64,000 nt of DNA. Source: Sipunculus nudus (lineage: Eukaryota > Annelida > Sipuncula > Golfingiida > Sipunculidae). The DNA is taken from positions 57,370,618 through 57,434,617 of the forward strand of contig CM049317.1 in assembly GCA_026874595.1 (NCBI GenBank), in the 5' to 3' direction. The position numbers and the translations under genes were made by a program. The notes beneath the pieces are model-generated. The model was not told the origin of the DNA, did no database searches, and saw only the letters and a list, made by a program, of their open reading frames with translations. Positions within the stretch are counted from its first letter, which is position 1. Each line of letters starts with the position of its first letter. This document shows, one piece after another, positions 12,151 through 25,714 of the stretch.

Positions 12151-12659
12151 TGAAGCTATTCATAGGGTTGCAATATAGAATAGTCTCATTATATGTCTGC
12201 CAGGCCGTGTGTTGCCGGTGTATTCGTTTATGCTATAGTCTTTGCGGGAAACGTCACCATTGTGAAATTAACAACATACCTCTAGCATGTAATTTTCTGT
12301 CTGTTGCCCTTATACTGTTGAAACCTCTATCATCAATCGTCTTTCAAGCATTTTAGAACATTCTATTTTCCAAATATGGCGGGTTGTTGCGGCACTATTG
12401 GCGTACAAGCTAGGCTGGTGTGTGTATATATGAAGGGATATGCTTTACAGCTTAGATAACAAGTATTATAGGGCGTGTAGTCCTAAGGGATATCGAAAAA
12501 GTTGTAAATCTGCCTATATAGTATTTGTAGAATTCCTCATGGGGACCTGTGTAGCATCAGTGACAAATATAATGCAAGCCGCCACAGCAGTGCACCCAAC
12601 GACGAAAACCACGCCAAGCCACAAATGTAAATTATGTGTATATATCTTGACTTTTGTGT

Positions 12660-13050
12660 AATTTTCACGTGGTCGGGTGCGAGTATTTCACCACCCCCCG
12701 TGGGTCGGTCCGCTTTTGATCCTCAGCGCCCGCCGCATAAATCTGAATTATCTTTCTAATATACTTATGAAGGACAGCACACAATTGAAAAGACCTGCTC
12801 CACATTTGTGCGAGTGAATTGTCCAAACCCATGTAACCAAACGCTGTGAAGCAAAGAGGCGGTTGAAGTGACACCCGACAAAGGATGACCAATGGCTCAC
12901 GTATTCCAGGCGGGGAGCCCGCTAGCTGACGGAGAACTAGATAGCCTTTATAGCGTGACCTCGTCACCCTCAGGTCAACTATATAAAAGGAGGCGGGACA
13001 AGCAAACGTGACCCTGACGCGAGAAAAATGTCACATACCCGGTCCCAGGG
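12660..13050. promoter_or_regulatory. Candidate promoter/regulatory island with TATA box
   Basis: A G+C-rich, non-repetitive stretch. TATATAAAAGG at about 12979-12989 is a strong TATA box in + orientation, followed by GGCGGGAC. Just upstream, TGACCTCGTCACCCTCAGGTCA holds two nuclear-receptor-like half sites facing each other. No open frame follows, so any transcript would be non-coding or have a distant coding exon. Confidence 0.4.
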
Positions 13051-13433
13051 AGGCACATATGTCAACACGGATGTTTAATTTGTAATGGAGAGTGCTGTGG
13101 CTGTCACTTTAGTTGTATGATTGCTATATTAGCGTCTGTCGGGCAATCGTTCACATGGACATCATATAACCTTCTATACAGTATAATTTTAATGGGTGCA
13201 TGTTCTTGTTCCCGTGAACTAACTCTATGAAGGTCTACTGTAACATTAAATTAAAAAAACAATAAAAGTTTTTTTTTAGTAAAAATTACCATTTTTTTAT
13301 TATTCATTTATGATATGTCTTCAGTTGCAATATTCAGAAGACAATAGTTACTGCGTTCTAAGAAATGACATGGCATGATACCATCGATATATGATGGAAA
13401 ATACATTATAACATATTACGCACAAACACACAC
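13051..13433. other. AT-rich intergenic sequence
   Basis: Nothing recognised. Confidence 0.5.
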
Positions 13434-13452
13434 AAAGAAAGAAAGAGGGAGA

Positions 13453-13489
<37 letters not shown>
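13434..13489. repeat. (GA)n microsatellite
   Basis: Imperfect start, GAAAGAGGGA, then a pure GA run. Confidence 0.95.
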
Positions 13490-13490
<1 letters not shown>

Positions 13491-14159
13491 TGATCATCAA
13501 AAACCCTTATCTTGAACACATTTATCATGCTATAGTTATTTCAAAGAACTTAGTATTATACAGATTCTGCATTATATGTAAATAAGTTTCACTTTAAGGT
13601 AGTCATTTTTGATATAATTATATAATATAATAAGTGATTTGTCAGAAGGATATATGTGACATTATATATTATATATAAAAGAGGGTTAAATTATAAGGCA
13701 TATAATAGCCAAACCAATAATACACTTAAACCACTGTAAAATTAACAACCTTTTCTTCTGTTACCGTTTCTATTCTAAAGGATTGTAAGCTAGTTCATGT
13801 TGAATTGTACTAACAACTGATTCATCAAGTAAGATCGACAATTTGTCATACTGCATAGCTTTTAAATGCACCAATATATGGCTTATTATATGTGAATTAA
13901 TACAATTTATATGATGAAATTAAATAAATAAATATTAGATATTTCCTGACAAAGTAGTTTAACGTTCACTGAATTTTTATACAGTTCATTAATTATGTTA
14001 ATATGAAATATACTACAAAAATATTAATATAAGTACTATCTTATATATGTACTTATAATGCCTAATGATAAGTTCAATAGTGCGTACACGGTTTTGTCTA
14101 CAACAAAATTGGACTTTGCTATTTAGAACAGGAAATCCAAATTACAGTTAGTCGAGGGT
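13490..14159. other. AT-rich intergenic sequence
   Basis: Nothing recognised. Confidence 0.5.
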
Positions 14160-14410
14160 AAAATTTAAGTCACTTCAAGTGAGATTGTCAGAACTGATGA
14201 CAGGAGGCGCCACCGCCCCAAACAGGGACAGATCAACTAGATGATCATATACGCATGCGCACATGAAGCATTTCTCTTGGCGAATGGGCCTTGACGTCAT
14301 AACCTGCATACCAGCCTTGTAACACTTCAAAAACTCTATAAAAATTCCCTAATTCAACGTCAGACAGCTGGATTCCTGGCAGCGAATTGCCAGCGCAGAC
14401 GTGTTAGTTT
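14160..14410 (+). promoter_or_regulatory. Candidate core promoter: NRF1-like site, CRE and TATA box in order
   Basis: In 5' to 3' order there are ACGCATGCGC (14251-14260, NRF1-like), the full CRE palindrome TGACGTCA (14292-14299) and TATAAAAA (14337-14344). A TSS would be expected near 14370. Spacing from CRE to TATA (about 40 bp) is like that of CREB-driven promoters. No long frame follows; the product, if any, could be a non-coding RNA or a short 5' exon. Confidence 0.45.
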
Positions 14411-15747
14411 AAAAAGAAACGAACTGACTTGGCACATTTAATACATATGTTGCATGGTTAATAAATAGCAATCGATAAAAGCCTCTTCAAGTTTAACGCT
14501 GGTCTGAAGATAGGATGGAGTGCTGATTTGGCATTGAATATCATCCAATGGTATATATACCGGTGTAGCGATTTAAGATTACCCCGCATCAGTTTAACCC
14601 CGGTAATATGAAATCGCATTTAGATGACCGCGATTTTGATCAAATCGATTTCAGATTGCATGGATACCTCCAGCCAGGGGTAACTATAGAAATCGTCTAT
14701 ATACAAAGACAGAATACCCCCTAAACATTTGTTTTTTTTTTGGTTTATTTAATTATAATTATTTTGATTTTGTTCTTCTTTATAAATATACATTCAAAAC
14801 ATACAAAAAGTTGATAAAATTATATGCGCTTTTGTGACGTGTATTAAATAATATCAATAATATTAATTTCTTGTGACTTTTTGTTTCCATATCTTTCGCA
14901 AGCATTAGTCAAGATTTAAAATATAATTATTCATATTCAGAAGAATCCTAGCTGAGTCAGGGAGGAGGATAACCTGAACAGTGACCAGTGTTAGCTCCTG
15001 GTGTAGTTTGAGGTCACTTTGATTTATTTTTCAAGGGGGGGGGGTTAACTTGAAAGGGGGTTAGTTTGAAATCTTTACATCGATTCTTCACTGGCAGAGT
15101 CCCGATATCCTTTACATCTTAATTGTTTTACCAACAACTTTATTTGCAGTGATAACTCTATTATCCGAATATTTCAAGTGTTAATTAATATTAACAACAA
15201 CATAAACGAACTTTATCTAACACATCAATAAAATATGATATTTAAGATTAATTAATTTGGATAAAAGAAAATCGGGGCTGTTTGTTGTATTTGGCGTTAG
15301 GTTACTGGGCGACTGGGAATAAAATTATGTTCCTCAAATAGTCTTAGTTTTTCCGCATTATTAGGTGGGATTTTAATATTTTTTTGTATCGCTGATGGAA
15401 AGACTAGTACTACTTTATTCACATGGTGAACTTGTCCTTTTGATGTTTTCCTCAAGAGTCTACCAACAAGAACTCATTTTCAGTACACCCCTCTAACTGC
15501 GCCATATACCTTATGCTATAATATCCGAAATCCGGCCTTTAAGAGATAATGGGGGTCGAGCCATTGTGGGACAGATATCTTGTAATTAAAAATTTGTTTA
15601 CAGAGGTGACATAGACCTCATGGTACGTGAGTTAAGGTCATATATATATATATATAATGAAGAAATTTGTATATACATGTACTGGGATTCTCCAAAACAG
15701 ACACACGTCGAACTATATTAATATCTGTCCCATTCATCTTATCTTGA
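14411..15747. other. AT-rich intergenic sequence with possible repeat relic
   Basis: AGATTACCCCGCATCAGTTT near 14576 resembles 30276-30303, and a poly(G) run lies at 15035-15044 among GGTTAACTT/GGGTTAG words. These may be relics of one element but no ends could be paired. Confidence 0.4.
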
Positions 15748-15755
15748 TGACGTCA
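15748..15755. promoter_or_regulatory. CRE palindrome TGACGTCA
   Basis: A perfect 8-bp CREB/ATF site, isolated in otherwise ordinary sequence. Confidence 0.4.
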
Positions 15756-17145
15756 TGATTAAACGACTCATACGTATACACACATGTTGTTGCAAACATG
15801 CGATAAAAGATCAACGAGATGGCTACTAAGGAGTCTAGCGTGAGTTTCTTACGAAATGAGACAGATCTCTTGTACCTCCTTCATGCAGTGATATTAGACA
15901 GAATTGTCTTGTATTGTCTTGTACTTATTATGAACAACCTATACTTGAGGTCTGCAGTCGAAGGATGATCACTCGACGCCTTCCCCAGCCCATTACTGAG
16001 CGATAATAGGGGTTAGGCTATATGTAGGGAATGACCTTTAAATTATGTTACGACAAAAAAAAAAATAAATAAATAACCGATGCAAATCTGTTAACTACAT
16101 ATCACTACTTTGATCAAGAGTGAGTTTTCAAAAATAATGAGATTCTGAAATCCAGCGCAAGCACAGAAGAAAAAAAAAAGAGAAAGGGCACAAAAGAAAT
16201 AATTTGTTTTGAACTCAAAGGAACCTGAGAAAGACCCCCCCCCCAATTAAAAAATATAATTATAAAATAAATTCATAAACCCTATATAAGCCTCCCATAT
16301 AGGCTTAATATGAAGACATTTATTTTATTTTATTTTATTCACATTAAGTCTGATTTTGCGCTAGTATAAGAAAAGCATGCAAGGCCCAAGCACCGAAGGT
16401 ATTAATCAAATCGTAAATGAAAAATACTAGTGCTTTGCGAAATATTGACCATCTGTTCGTTTTTTGTTCTCTGCGACATCGCTAAAATAAAACATATTCA
16501 CAAACACCTTTAGTGGATGGGACATAGGTCATGTGATACTGTACATAAGGCAATAACGTGACCTTTGACGACAACTTTACTGTTACTGAGTGAGAATTTG
16601 TAAAAATCCATCCGCAAATTTAGAGGACAGCTGTTATTTATCCCATATATCAAAGGAGACATGTAGTGCCTCGCTATAAGATTATCCGAATCACAACCAT
16701 ATGAATGAAAGACTTTTTGAGGCTACAATCTTCTATGTTTGTATAAAATCCATGTTTTCAACTTTTACTGCTATTCCCTCGAGCACTGTGAATCTAAATT
16801 CGTTTACTTAAAAGGGCGCCTGTGCATACACTGAGTCACTATACACGCTGAAGTTGTGTTAGGTTTAATGATACGTTCGTTGGATGATGTGTTACATACC
16901 ATTTGTAATAACACGCAATTAAAGAGGGCGTGGTATAATAGGGGATATTGTGTTTTTAAAGGGGCCTATTCGATCAACTAAAGATAATCCCTTGAACCTA
17001 TTATTGTTTTGTTTATATCCACGTGTTTATAACATGTGAAGACCCGAAAACAAAACAATTCAAACTCAATTAACAAGTACATCATGAGAGCTTAACATAC
17101 CAGAGTTTTGTAAATGGCGTTTTGCGACTAATGACCTTTCAACTT

Positions 17146-17148
<3 letters not shown>
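15756..17148. other. AT-rich intergenic sequence
   Basis: Contains poly(A) and poly(C) runs and TTTTA repeats near 16320. No gene or mobile element recognised. Confidence 0.5.

Positions 17149-17221
<73 letters not shown>
17149..17221. repeat. Compound microsatellite (TA)n-(GA)n
   Basis: TA run to 17190, then GA run to about 17221. Confidence 0.95.
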
Positions 17222-17222
<1 letters not shown>

Positions 17223-17803
17223 TATGAATAGCCATGCTGGTTCATTGTTTTACAGATGGAAAGGGTATACACAGAAAAGTGGTTCACTGCCAGTGGGACA
17301 GATATCTTGTAATTATATATATATGAAACCAACTAGCTTCAGTTACATGATTTCCTTTCTGTTTGTCAACATGGGCTCATTTAAACTGTTAACAAATACA
17401 GCTTGTAGATAATCAAGCTTATACTTCTGTCACATGGGTGTTATCAGGACCTTTTAGCCGCAGTTATCTAGTGTTTATTAATATTTACGCAGAGTAATCC
17501 AGAAATCACATAAATTTCACAGAAGAAGGTAGGTGAATAGTTAGCTTTAATACCTTGTCCTATTGTACGGAGCGCGTCTCCGGTGCTCATCCGTCCGGTG
17601 CTCCGGGGGTTTAGTGGCGAAATATAAGCATTGTCTGAGAAGTCATAACACGTTTTAGTCCACAAAAATATCTCACAAAATATTAATTTTATTAGAATTA
17701 AAAAGCTGTATTCCAATGATTTCAAGCCTCCGACATGTTTGCCTTCACTTATATGACCTATATTCCAATGCAGGTTCATCTGTACATTAGTGACTCACGC
17801 CAC
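17222..17803. other. Intergenic sequence
   Basis: A 103-codon minus-strand frame at 17468-17779 has no recognisable domain. Nothing else seen. Confidence 0.45.
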
Positions 17804-17958
17804 CCGACTGCAGTCCGACTGCACGTCCGAGTCCATGCAGACAACTCAAGTTCAAGTCCAAGTCTGAGTCCTTGAGATTCGAATCCAAGTCCATTTCCTA
17901 ATTCGAGACAGAGTCATTTGGAACCCTGAGTCCAAGACCGAGTCCAAGCCCAATACAA
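17804..17958. repeat. Diverged AGTCC-hexamer repeat, left block
   Basis: Irregular repeats of CAAGTC, GAGTCC and AAGTCC words, the same hexamer family as the ordered array at 18252-18512 but without a fixed long period. Confidence 0.8.
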
Positions 17959-18251
17959 ATATCCACAAGAAAAGGAATTTAAAATGGACATTGAAGATAA
18001 TCCTGTACATTATAAAGTTATAGTCCACATCTTCTTTTACTACTTTACTACTTTTTACTTTCTTTACACCTTCTTCTAAGGTTAATAATATATTTATAGC
18101 TCCCGATGCTGGTATACATAGTGATAATATTTTGTTATATTTTGTTAGTAGGTGACAAAGATTGAGATTTGAGAAAATGGCAGAGATTTTTGTCTATGAA
18201 CTACATGCAGATGGACTCGGCCTGATTTCTCGAGTCCTTACATCCCAATCC

Positions 18252-18512
18252 GAGTACAAGTCCGAGTCCAGTACCCTCGAGTACAAGTCCGAGTCCAGGA
18301 CCCTCGAGTCCAAGTCCGAGTCCAGTACCCTCGAGTACAAGTCCGAGTCCAGGACCCTCGAGTCCAAGTCCGAGTCCAGAACCCTCTAGTCCAAGTCCGA
18401 GTCCAGGACCCTCGAGTCCAAGTCCGAGTCCAGGACCCTCGAGTCCAAGTCCGAGTCCAGTACCCTCGAGTACAAGTCCGAGTCCAGGACCCTCGAGTCC
18501 AAGTCGAATCCC
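18252..18512. repeat. 27-bp minisatellite, about 9.7 copies
   Basis: Each unit is built of GAGTCC/AAGTCC hexamers followed by a spacer and CTCGAG. Units alternate between GAGTAC and GAGTCC starts and between AGTACC and AGGACC ends. Because 27 is nine codons, a + strand frame from 18162 reads a nine-residue Ser/Glu/Lys-rich repeat until CTCTAG at about 18386 stops it. That frame has no domain and is taken as incidental. Confidence 0.93.
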
Positions 18513-18651
18513 TGAAACAGTGGACCCGAGTCCAACATTACTGTTTGCATTGTCTTTTGTGTGAGGATGGAGGTGACCAGACGATAAGAGAGATATGTTA
18601 TTTTTAAGTCTTCTGAATTTCAGATTTTATAAAATATCACTATATGCATGG

Positions 18652-18732
18652 TGCTACAGGGGCATAACCAGGATTGAGGGAGAAGAGGGGGCCGAAACAT
18701 TTGGCAAAGGCAACTGAAGCATATATATACAG

Positions 18733-18790
<58 letters not shown>

Positions 18791-19025
18791 AAATATCAAT
18801 TAGATATATCATGCAGTTGTGCAAGATGAATAAATAAAAAAAAATCATATTTGCAGGATCAAACCTAAATAATTATCAATAAACATTATATTAACTAGTG
18901 CAATGCTTTTTATTGAAATAAGTTAGACTAAATGAAAGTCCGGAAGGGCGGAGAGTACTGGATGCGAGGTTGGGGGGGGGGGGGCATGGCCCCCTGCGGC
19001 CCGCCTTGGCTACGCCCTTGTGCTA
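18652..19025. mobile_element. Small TIR DNA transposon (MITE-like), 364 bp, with TGCTA flanks
   Basis: The left end, CAGGGGCATAACCAGG (18657), and the reverse complement of the right end, CAAGGGCGTAGCCAAG, match at 12 of 16 positions. The element spans 18657-19020 and is flanked on both sides by TGCTA (18652-18656, 19021-19025), a possible target duplication. Inside are an (AT)n run (18736-18786) and a G run (18972-18984) near the right end. There is no transposase. Confidence 0.75.
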
Positions 19026-19532
19026 TATCAACAGGAATGAACAAGAAGTCATTACCTGTCGGTCAATATCAGAGCCAATCTCGAATGTTCCATCGAGATT
19101 CCATCATTATGTCTTTTAGGTACCGGCGGGATCCGCATATGAGCCCTTCTGCCAAGGAGTCAAACGGAATAACCGCTAAACGACCTACCCCACAAGCTAC
19201 ACCCCACCCCACAAGTTACATCGATCTCTACTACCCACATCCTATCTAGTTACATTAAACCCAACTATAGCTACATCCTACATCACTATGCTACATCCTC
19301 GTATATTCGAAAGCCCGTATTATCGAAAGTTTTATTCTGAAAAATGTTCGGATTAATGATCTTTAAACTATAAATGCCACCTATTGTCCAAGTTATGGAC
19401 TAAGGTTACATGAGCGAAAACACATCCCTGACACATTCTTCGCGATATTACATAATAGATTTTTTTTAACTTCAAAAGCTAAGTTCACACAGGCTTCATG
19501 GTAAATCATGATTAAAGACGTGTATTCCCACT
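19026..19532. other. Intergenic sequence
   Basis: Loose CTACATCC/CTACCC word repeats at about 19190-19310. Nothing else recognised. Confidence 0.5.
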
Positions 19533-19546
19533 GCGCCACCTGGTGG
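19533..19546 (-). promoter_or_regulatory. CTCF-core-like motif
   Basis: The minus strand reads CCACCAGGTGGCGC, which fits the vertebrate CTCF core CCASYAGRKGGCRS at all 14 positions. It also contains CAGGTG, so a Snail/ZEB-type site is the alternative. Confidence 0.45.
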
Positions 19547-19674
19547 ACAACTCTAAAGCTAAATCAGCGTCCTCTCTAGCGATGCCATCTCAAAGGGATT
19601 TAACCATAAACATCAGCTCATGGTGTTAAAATGACACTGACGACGACAGCGGTTATTATTATCATATGAAAAAA

Positions 19675-19807
19675 GGGGGGGGGGGAGAGAAACGGTAAGT
19701 TGTACCCACTATCTATCACTAGCTACAATTTGAATTTCACTTGTCATAACATATTTTTTTTCGACATAACATTTATATCATATACCAAAATGTTATATAT
19801 AAATGTA

Positions 19808-19855
<48 letters not shown>
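19675..19855. repeat. Poly(G) run and (AT)n microsatellite
   Basis: Eleven G at 19675-19685 follow A-rich DNA. An AT run with ATGTAT interruptions lies at 19805-19855. Confidence 0.85.
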
Positions 19856-20223
19856 ATTAAAATAATGGAGAGAAAGAGGGAGAAGGATGATGATGAAAAT
19901 ACTGATGATATAAAGGTTATAAAAATAAATGATAAATATAATCTTTGTAACTCTTAATTAGTTAACTTTATTCAGACCGTGGGCTGAATCGGACGACGTT
20001 AAGTATTTAGTCGCTGTGGATTGCTTTGTCTGTCTTCTTCTTGACAAAATGATAAGCCAGTGTAAAACGCGGGAAACAAATCAGGGTGCAAGCTATAGTT
20101 AATTAACAAACACAGGATTACAAATAATCCTGCCACAAAACAGATACCTATTTTCAATACATGATGTAAGCGGTTTTAAAAGAGAGACGACTCTGTCGAT
20201 AAGGAAAACATCAAATATTGACA
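19856..20223. other. Intergenic sequence
   Basis: Nothing recognised. Confidence 0.5.
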
Positions 20224-20600
20224 TGGCTGATATTAATGATGATGTTTTAGTCTGGCGTTCCTGGTTAATGATGATGATGATGAAGTGATGGTTGTTACTG
20301 CCGCCTCTAATGATGATGATAATAGTAGCCGCACTATTTATCTTAGGGTTTTTTCCTGACCCTTTCTTTGTGTTGGTTCTGTCTGCCTGCAGTAGCCGTA
20401 TTGTTATCACTGGCAAGCAGTTCCATAAGCGATCGAACCCCAAAACCGCACGAGGGACAAGCCCCAGTTCGCGGGGAGCCTGCAGTTCATTTCAGTCCCT
20501 CTGGACGTACGGTGCCTCGTCGCTGGGTCTCATGCATAACCGTCTTTCTTTTCAGTCATTAGCAGATTATTCATTATGAAACCGGGATGGTTTTGTATAA
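20224..20600. promoter_or_regulatory. Candidate regulatory island preceded by ATG-triplet repeats
   Basis: Short (ATG)n runs lie at about 20234-20325, then non-repetitive G+C-rich sequence. Near its end, CAGTCATTAGCAGATTATTC offers homeodomain-type ATTA cores. Overlapping frames on both strands show no domain. Confidence 0.35.
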
Positions 20601-20769
20601 ACGCTAGATAGATGATCCCAGAACTGAACAAAGCAAGAGTCTTCGTTTATACTTCCCAAGCGGAATGGAGTTAACCCTTTGACTGAATGATGTCTCGAGT
20701 ATGAAACGCTTTGCTTGAAACAATATGGTGAAGAACAGAAAAAACGTCAAACACAAAAAAAAAAAAAAC

Positions 20770-21480
20770 GAATTCTGGGCCCCTGTGTTGCGCGATTTAA
20801 TCATGCCCGCTTGGGGCATTAGAAGCCGCGATGGCCACCCTCCGATACGGCCAAATTAATTGTAACAGAAGCGAGGCTGCGATGCAAAGAGTTCGTCTGA
20901 TTCATGCCAGCCCTTTTTTTCCTCCCCCAGCGCCATTAGGATCCTGGTAAAATAGACACGTTTTTGTTGGGGCCGCTTGTTGGGTGTCACATATGGCCCT
21001 GGTAGATATCGTAAATTAATTAAGTCCGGGGAGCTCTCGTTTAAAGGGCGAACTTCGGGTCAGATGGCGCCCCTTTAGAAAGCCAGCGCAGAGTGGTGTA
21101 CAAAAAGAAAATACTCACTAAGGTGACACACCAGCGCGACATTTAGCTAGAAGCCGAGGCCTTCACTCTCTCGAGTGCTTTAGATTTGAGTCCCCTATCC
21201 AATTGTCATAGACAAGTCTGATATATGGTGGAAAGAGAAGTCCTATTATGCCTCGGTGCCTGCTTTGCGCCATTTTTCACAGGGAGTACGGTTATTATAG
21301 CGGCCAGGGAGGCGAACGAGCCACTGCGATAATAATCTATCTGTATTATGTATAGGCAGTTACCAGGAAATTTCCTAACCAGCTTCCTTGCACGGCTTAC
21401 AAGTATGTGCACCCGCGGGAATGACCCCTGGTAATCCATCTGTACCCCCCCTCCTCCACCCGGGCCTCTGGTAAAATCAC
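20770..21480. promoter_or_regulatory. Large candidate regulatory island
   Basis: About 700 bp of non-repetitive G+C-enriched sequence. It contains AAATTAATTG and AAATTAATTAAG (homeodomain), GATGCAAAG (POU-like half site), CAGATGGCGCC (Drosophila-type CTCF word, about 21061) and four CTGGTA words. It looks like a deeply constrained element, but conservation was not tested. Confidence 0.45.
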
Positions 21481-21717
21481 CATTCTACCACAGCAAGGTG
21501 ATGCACATGCGTTTGTAAATACGAATTATCATACATGGTGTTTCGCTCATGCAGGCAGAGCATGCGTGTTCAGTTAAATAATGGTTAACTCTATATGCCA
21601 TTCACTGATTATAAATAATATGCCATTACTGATGACTTTAAAATGTAGTGATGTATTTCTGGGAATTTTGTTTTATGAAACGTAACCGTTATCTTGAAAT
21701 ACAACAATCTGTATACG

Positions 21718-22909
<1,192 letters not shown>

Positions 22910-23560
22910 AAGCGGAATTGAGCCGCCCAGGGCCTCAGCACTGGCTATTATACGGCATAAAGCGCGGTTGTGCTTGACTGCTAATTTTACAGTTAACGGT
23001 ACCAACTATCACCCCAAAAGGCCATAAACACTTGGAGAAAACGCTCCTCCGCTGAAGAACTTGTAGGCAATGTGATAATGATTCGGAAAGCTGCCCGGCA
23101 AAATGAGATGTCATCTTAAATCCATCTGGAGTACGGGTACCAGTCACTTCTAATATTTAATCGCCTGAAAGCTTCATTTATTATTAAAGTTCATTCAGTG
23201 AGAAAACGGAAAAACGACCTGCAATCCAATTAGGGTATTGGCCCCCGGTGGTCTCGACAAATAGAGATAGGGTTGTGACGCTTGTAGCAAGCTCTTTGTA
23301 AAATCCTTGACGTCCCGAAATGAAAATTTACAGCGTGAAACTAGTGCAACCTGATGCACAGTACTGTCAAGACCATACTATTGATCCTAATATAAAGATT
23401 ATCCTCCAAAAGGGCCAGTTTTGTTTGACATATGCTCCTTCAACTTTGAATCACAATTATACTACAAGACCTTCAGGTTGACCACAGCGACCGCCGGCAG
23501 ATTTAAGGCGCCCATGTTGGACTTTGGGGCTTCTTTTGTATCTTTGTTTTTATGTCCCTG
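22910..23560. promoter_or_regulatory. Candidate regulatory island
   Basis: Two non-repetitive blocks (22910-23150, 23190-23560). Motifs include GGCCATAAACACTTGG (Hox/Cdx-like plus NK2-like CACTTG), TCCAATTAGGG and CTTGACGTCCC (CRE-like). The frame at 22935-23147 (minus) has no domain. Confidence 0.4.
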
Positions 23561-25009
23561 GCATCATTATTGTATTCTTTTCAAAAAGTTGAGAGGGAAA
23601 CTTAAAACAAGTGAATTTATGTATTTGAGTTTATTGATGCAGGTGTGGGAGTCGAAACCTGACATACCTATATTAGAAATATAAAACTTTCTTTTCATGT
23701 TTTACATATCCTGACCTATAATATTGTACAATTAACAGGCGGTACAGTCTTAGTTTATTAAACATGAATTTATTCGGGAAAAATTAATTGATTATAATGG
23801 TTGAATATCATTAAGGTATAATAAGAGAAGTGTATGCTCAAAACAAGTATATATAAACAGACACATATCTGTATAATTTCGAGTTATTACATATATAACG
23901 ATATACTTTTATAAAGTGCTATGTCCATTTATTATTATTATTATTATTTTCTTTTGTTAGGAATTTTATTAGTAAAATCATTAAAATGTTTTATGCTGAG
24001 TGAACCCTTTCAAAGGATAGCTTGAAAACAAAACTGAAATATGAAAAAAAATGTTAACTTACGTTGCTTTTCGCTCTTTATTTCTTGTTCCTCCATCTAA
24101 AACAATAAAAAAATATAGTACATCTTATGAATAATATTGCTACTGAAATATTTGGAAAAAAAGATTTAGGTCAAGCAAAATACATGTTAGTTCATCAAGT
24201 ATCCGACAGGTGCCGCCAGATAATCCCGCAACTCTCGTTTCCGCCCCCTAAAGCACACGAGTTTGAAGATTACAAGAGCAAGGTGTTTCTGTAACTTTGT
24301 TACACCTGAAAGAAAATAATCACTGTTGCCTGAAATTAAAATGCATTAGTGCACTATGTTTGATAAATGAAAACCTGGATGAAAACATGACACTGCCTGT
24401 GTAGGCTTTAATATATAACCATTTATGTAAGGAAGGAAAGACATTGCCCAATGACCCGAAAACTGCTCACTATTTTATATATTGTCCATCTATCTCTGTG
24501 CGTTTTCATGTAGGTGTTACAATGATAGTGTCGAACTCTTTTCTTTAATCATGTATATGTTAATCAGCAGAATCCGTATAATGCGGATGAAAATAATAAT
24601 AAATTATACTCCCACACAAGCCTATATATTAAACGTATATATTTCGATACAAGGCAGTATCTCCTTTTTTCATGGACATGATCCGACATGCACGTGGATA
24701 CCTATGAACTCTTGTATACCATTTGCACCTGGCAAAAAAGCAGGAGTTATTAATAGAATAAGTCTGCTATAACGCTGTCACTAACACACACACAACCTTA
24801 CACACCTTTACCTTTGTATATATAAACTATAATATGTATATACTATGAAGCCACCTATGGACTTTTTTCATATATGAGTTATTCTCCTTTGGATTAAACT
24901 TATTCATTTGGCTTCATATACATATAGATTTGGTCAGATTTGTTTGGAGTCTGGAGATTTATTAGCAAAACAATCACGTAATCACATTTATAGCAAGTCA
25001 CCCGCTGCT
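23561..25009. other. AT-rich intergenic sequence
   Basis: An (ATT)n run lies at about 23931-23947. A 96-codon frame at 24482-24772 has no recognisable domain. Confidence 0.5.
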
Positions 25010-25530
25010 CAACAGATTAATATGTTAAGCTTTTTTGTCCAGAAATTAGTCGCCAAATCCAGGCGCTATGAACCTATTTAATAAAACATTCTCCTCTCAG
25101 GCCCGTCAAGGAAAAACAAGCGATTGGCTTCTTGTAATAGAGATTTGAACAACGCAGGCCTCACCCTGTTCATCAAATTTATAATTAATTAAAAACTCCC
25201 CTCAGCTTCTTGTCGCTGGCGGAGAATATTATAGGAGATGGCAATTGATCCTCAAGGAGATAGCGCTATTTCAGGTCCCTTGTAAGCCAATGCAGGTGGG
25301 AAAGACACAGCTATTGCAATGAAGAAACTGTTGATGTATGACAGAAAAATGTGATCGAAAATCGTCCCTCCTTGTTCGCATGAGGGATAATGGATCACTT
25401 TTGTAATACGCCTCAGGGCTTAAGAAACATCAATGAATCGCACTTTAGAGAATTTTTTTTTTTTCAAACCAGAGCAAGCAATCCCGCCACCCGCAGGACG
25501 TCATGCGGAGCGTTAAGCTTTAAATTTAAT
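25010..25530. promoter_or_regulatory. Candidate regulatory island
   Basis: Mostly non-repetitive with AATTTATAATTAATT and GGCAATTGATCC. Mixed G+C content makes this less distinct than other islands. Confidence 0.3.
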
Positions 25531-25665
25531 GTTTATTGGATTTTAGAATTGCAAAAGGAAAGGGTTCCTCATAAGGGGAGTATACCACCTGTAACATCAA
25601 TTAATGCTGTTTATATCATTAAACAAACCAACTGTACTTTTCAGTACTTACCGAAATATTGTATT

Positions 25666-25672
<7 letters not shown>

Positions 25673-25711
<39 letters not shown>
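25673..25711. repeat. (AT)n microsatellite
   Basis: Pure AT run after a short GT run. Confidence 0.95.

Positions 25712-25714
<3 letters not shown>

Noticed and set aside
18162..18389. 75-codon frame with nine-residue Ser/Glu/Lys repeats
   Set aside because: It follows from the 27-bp unit length and is stopped inside the array by CTCTAG.
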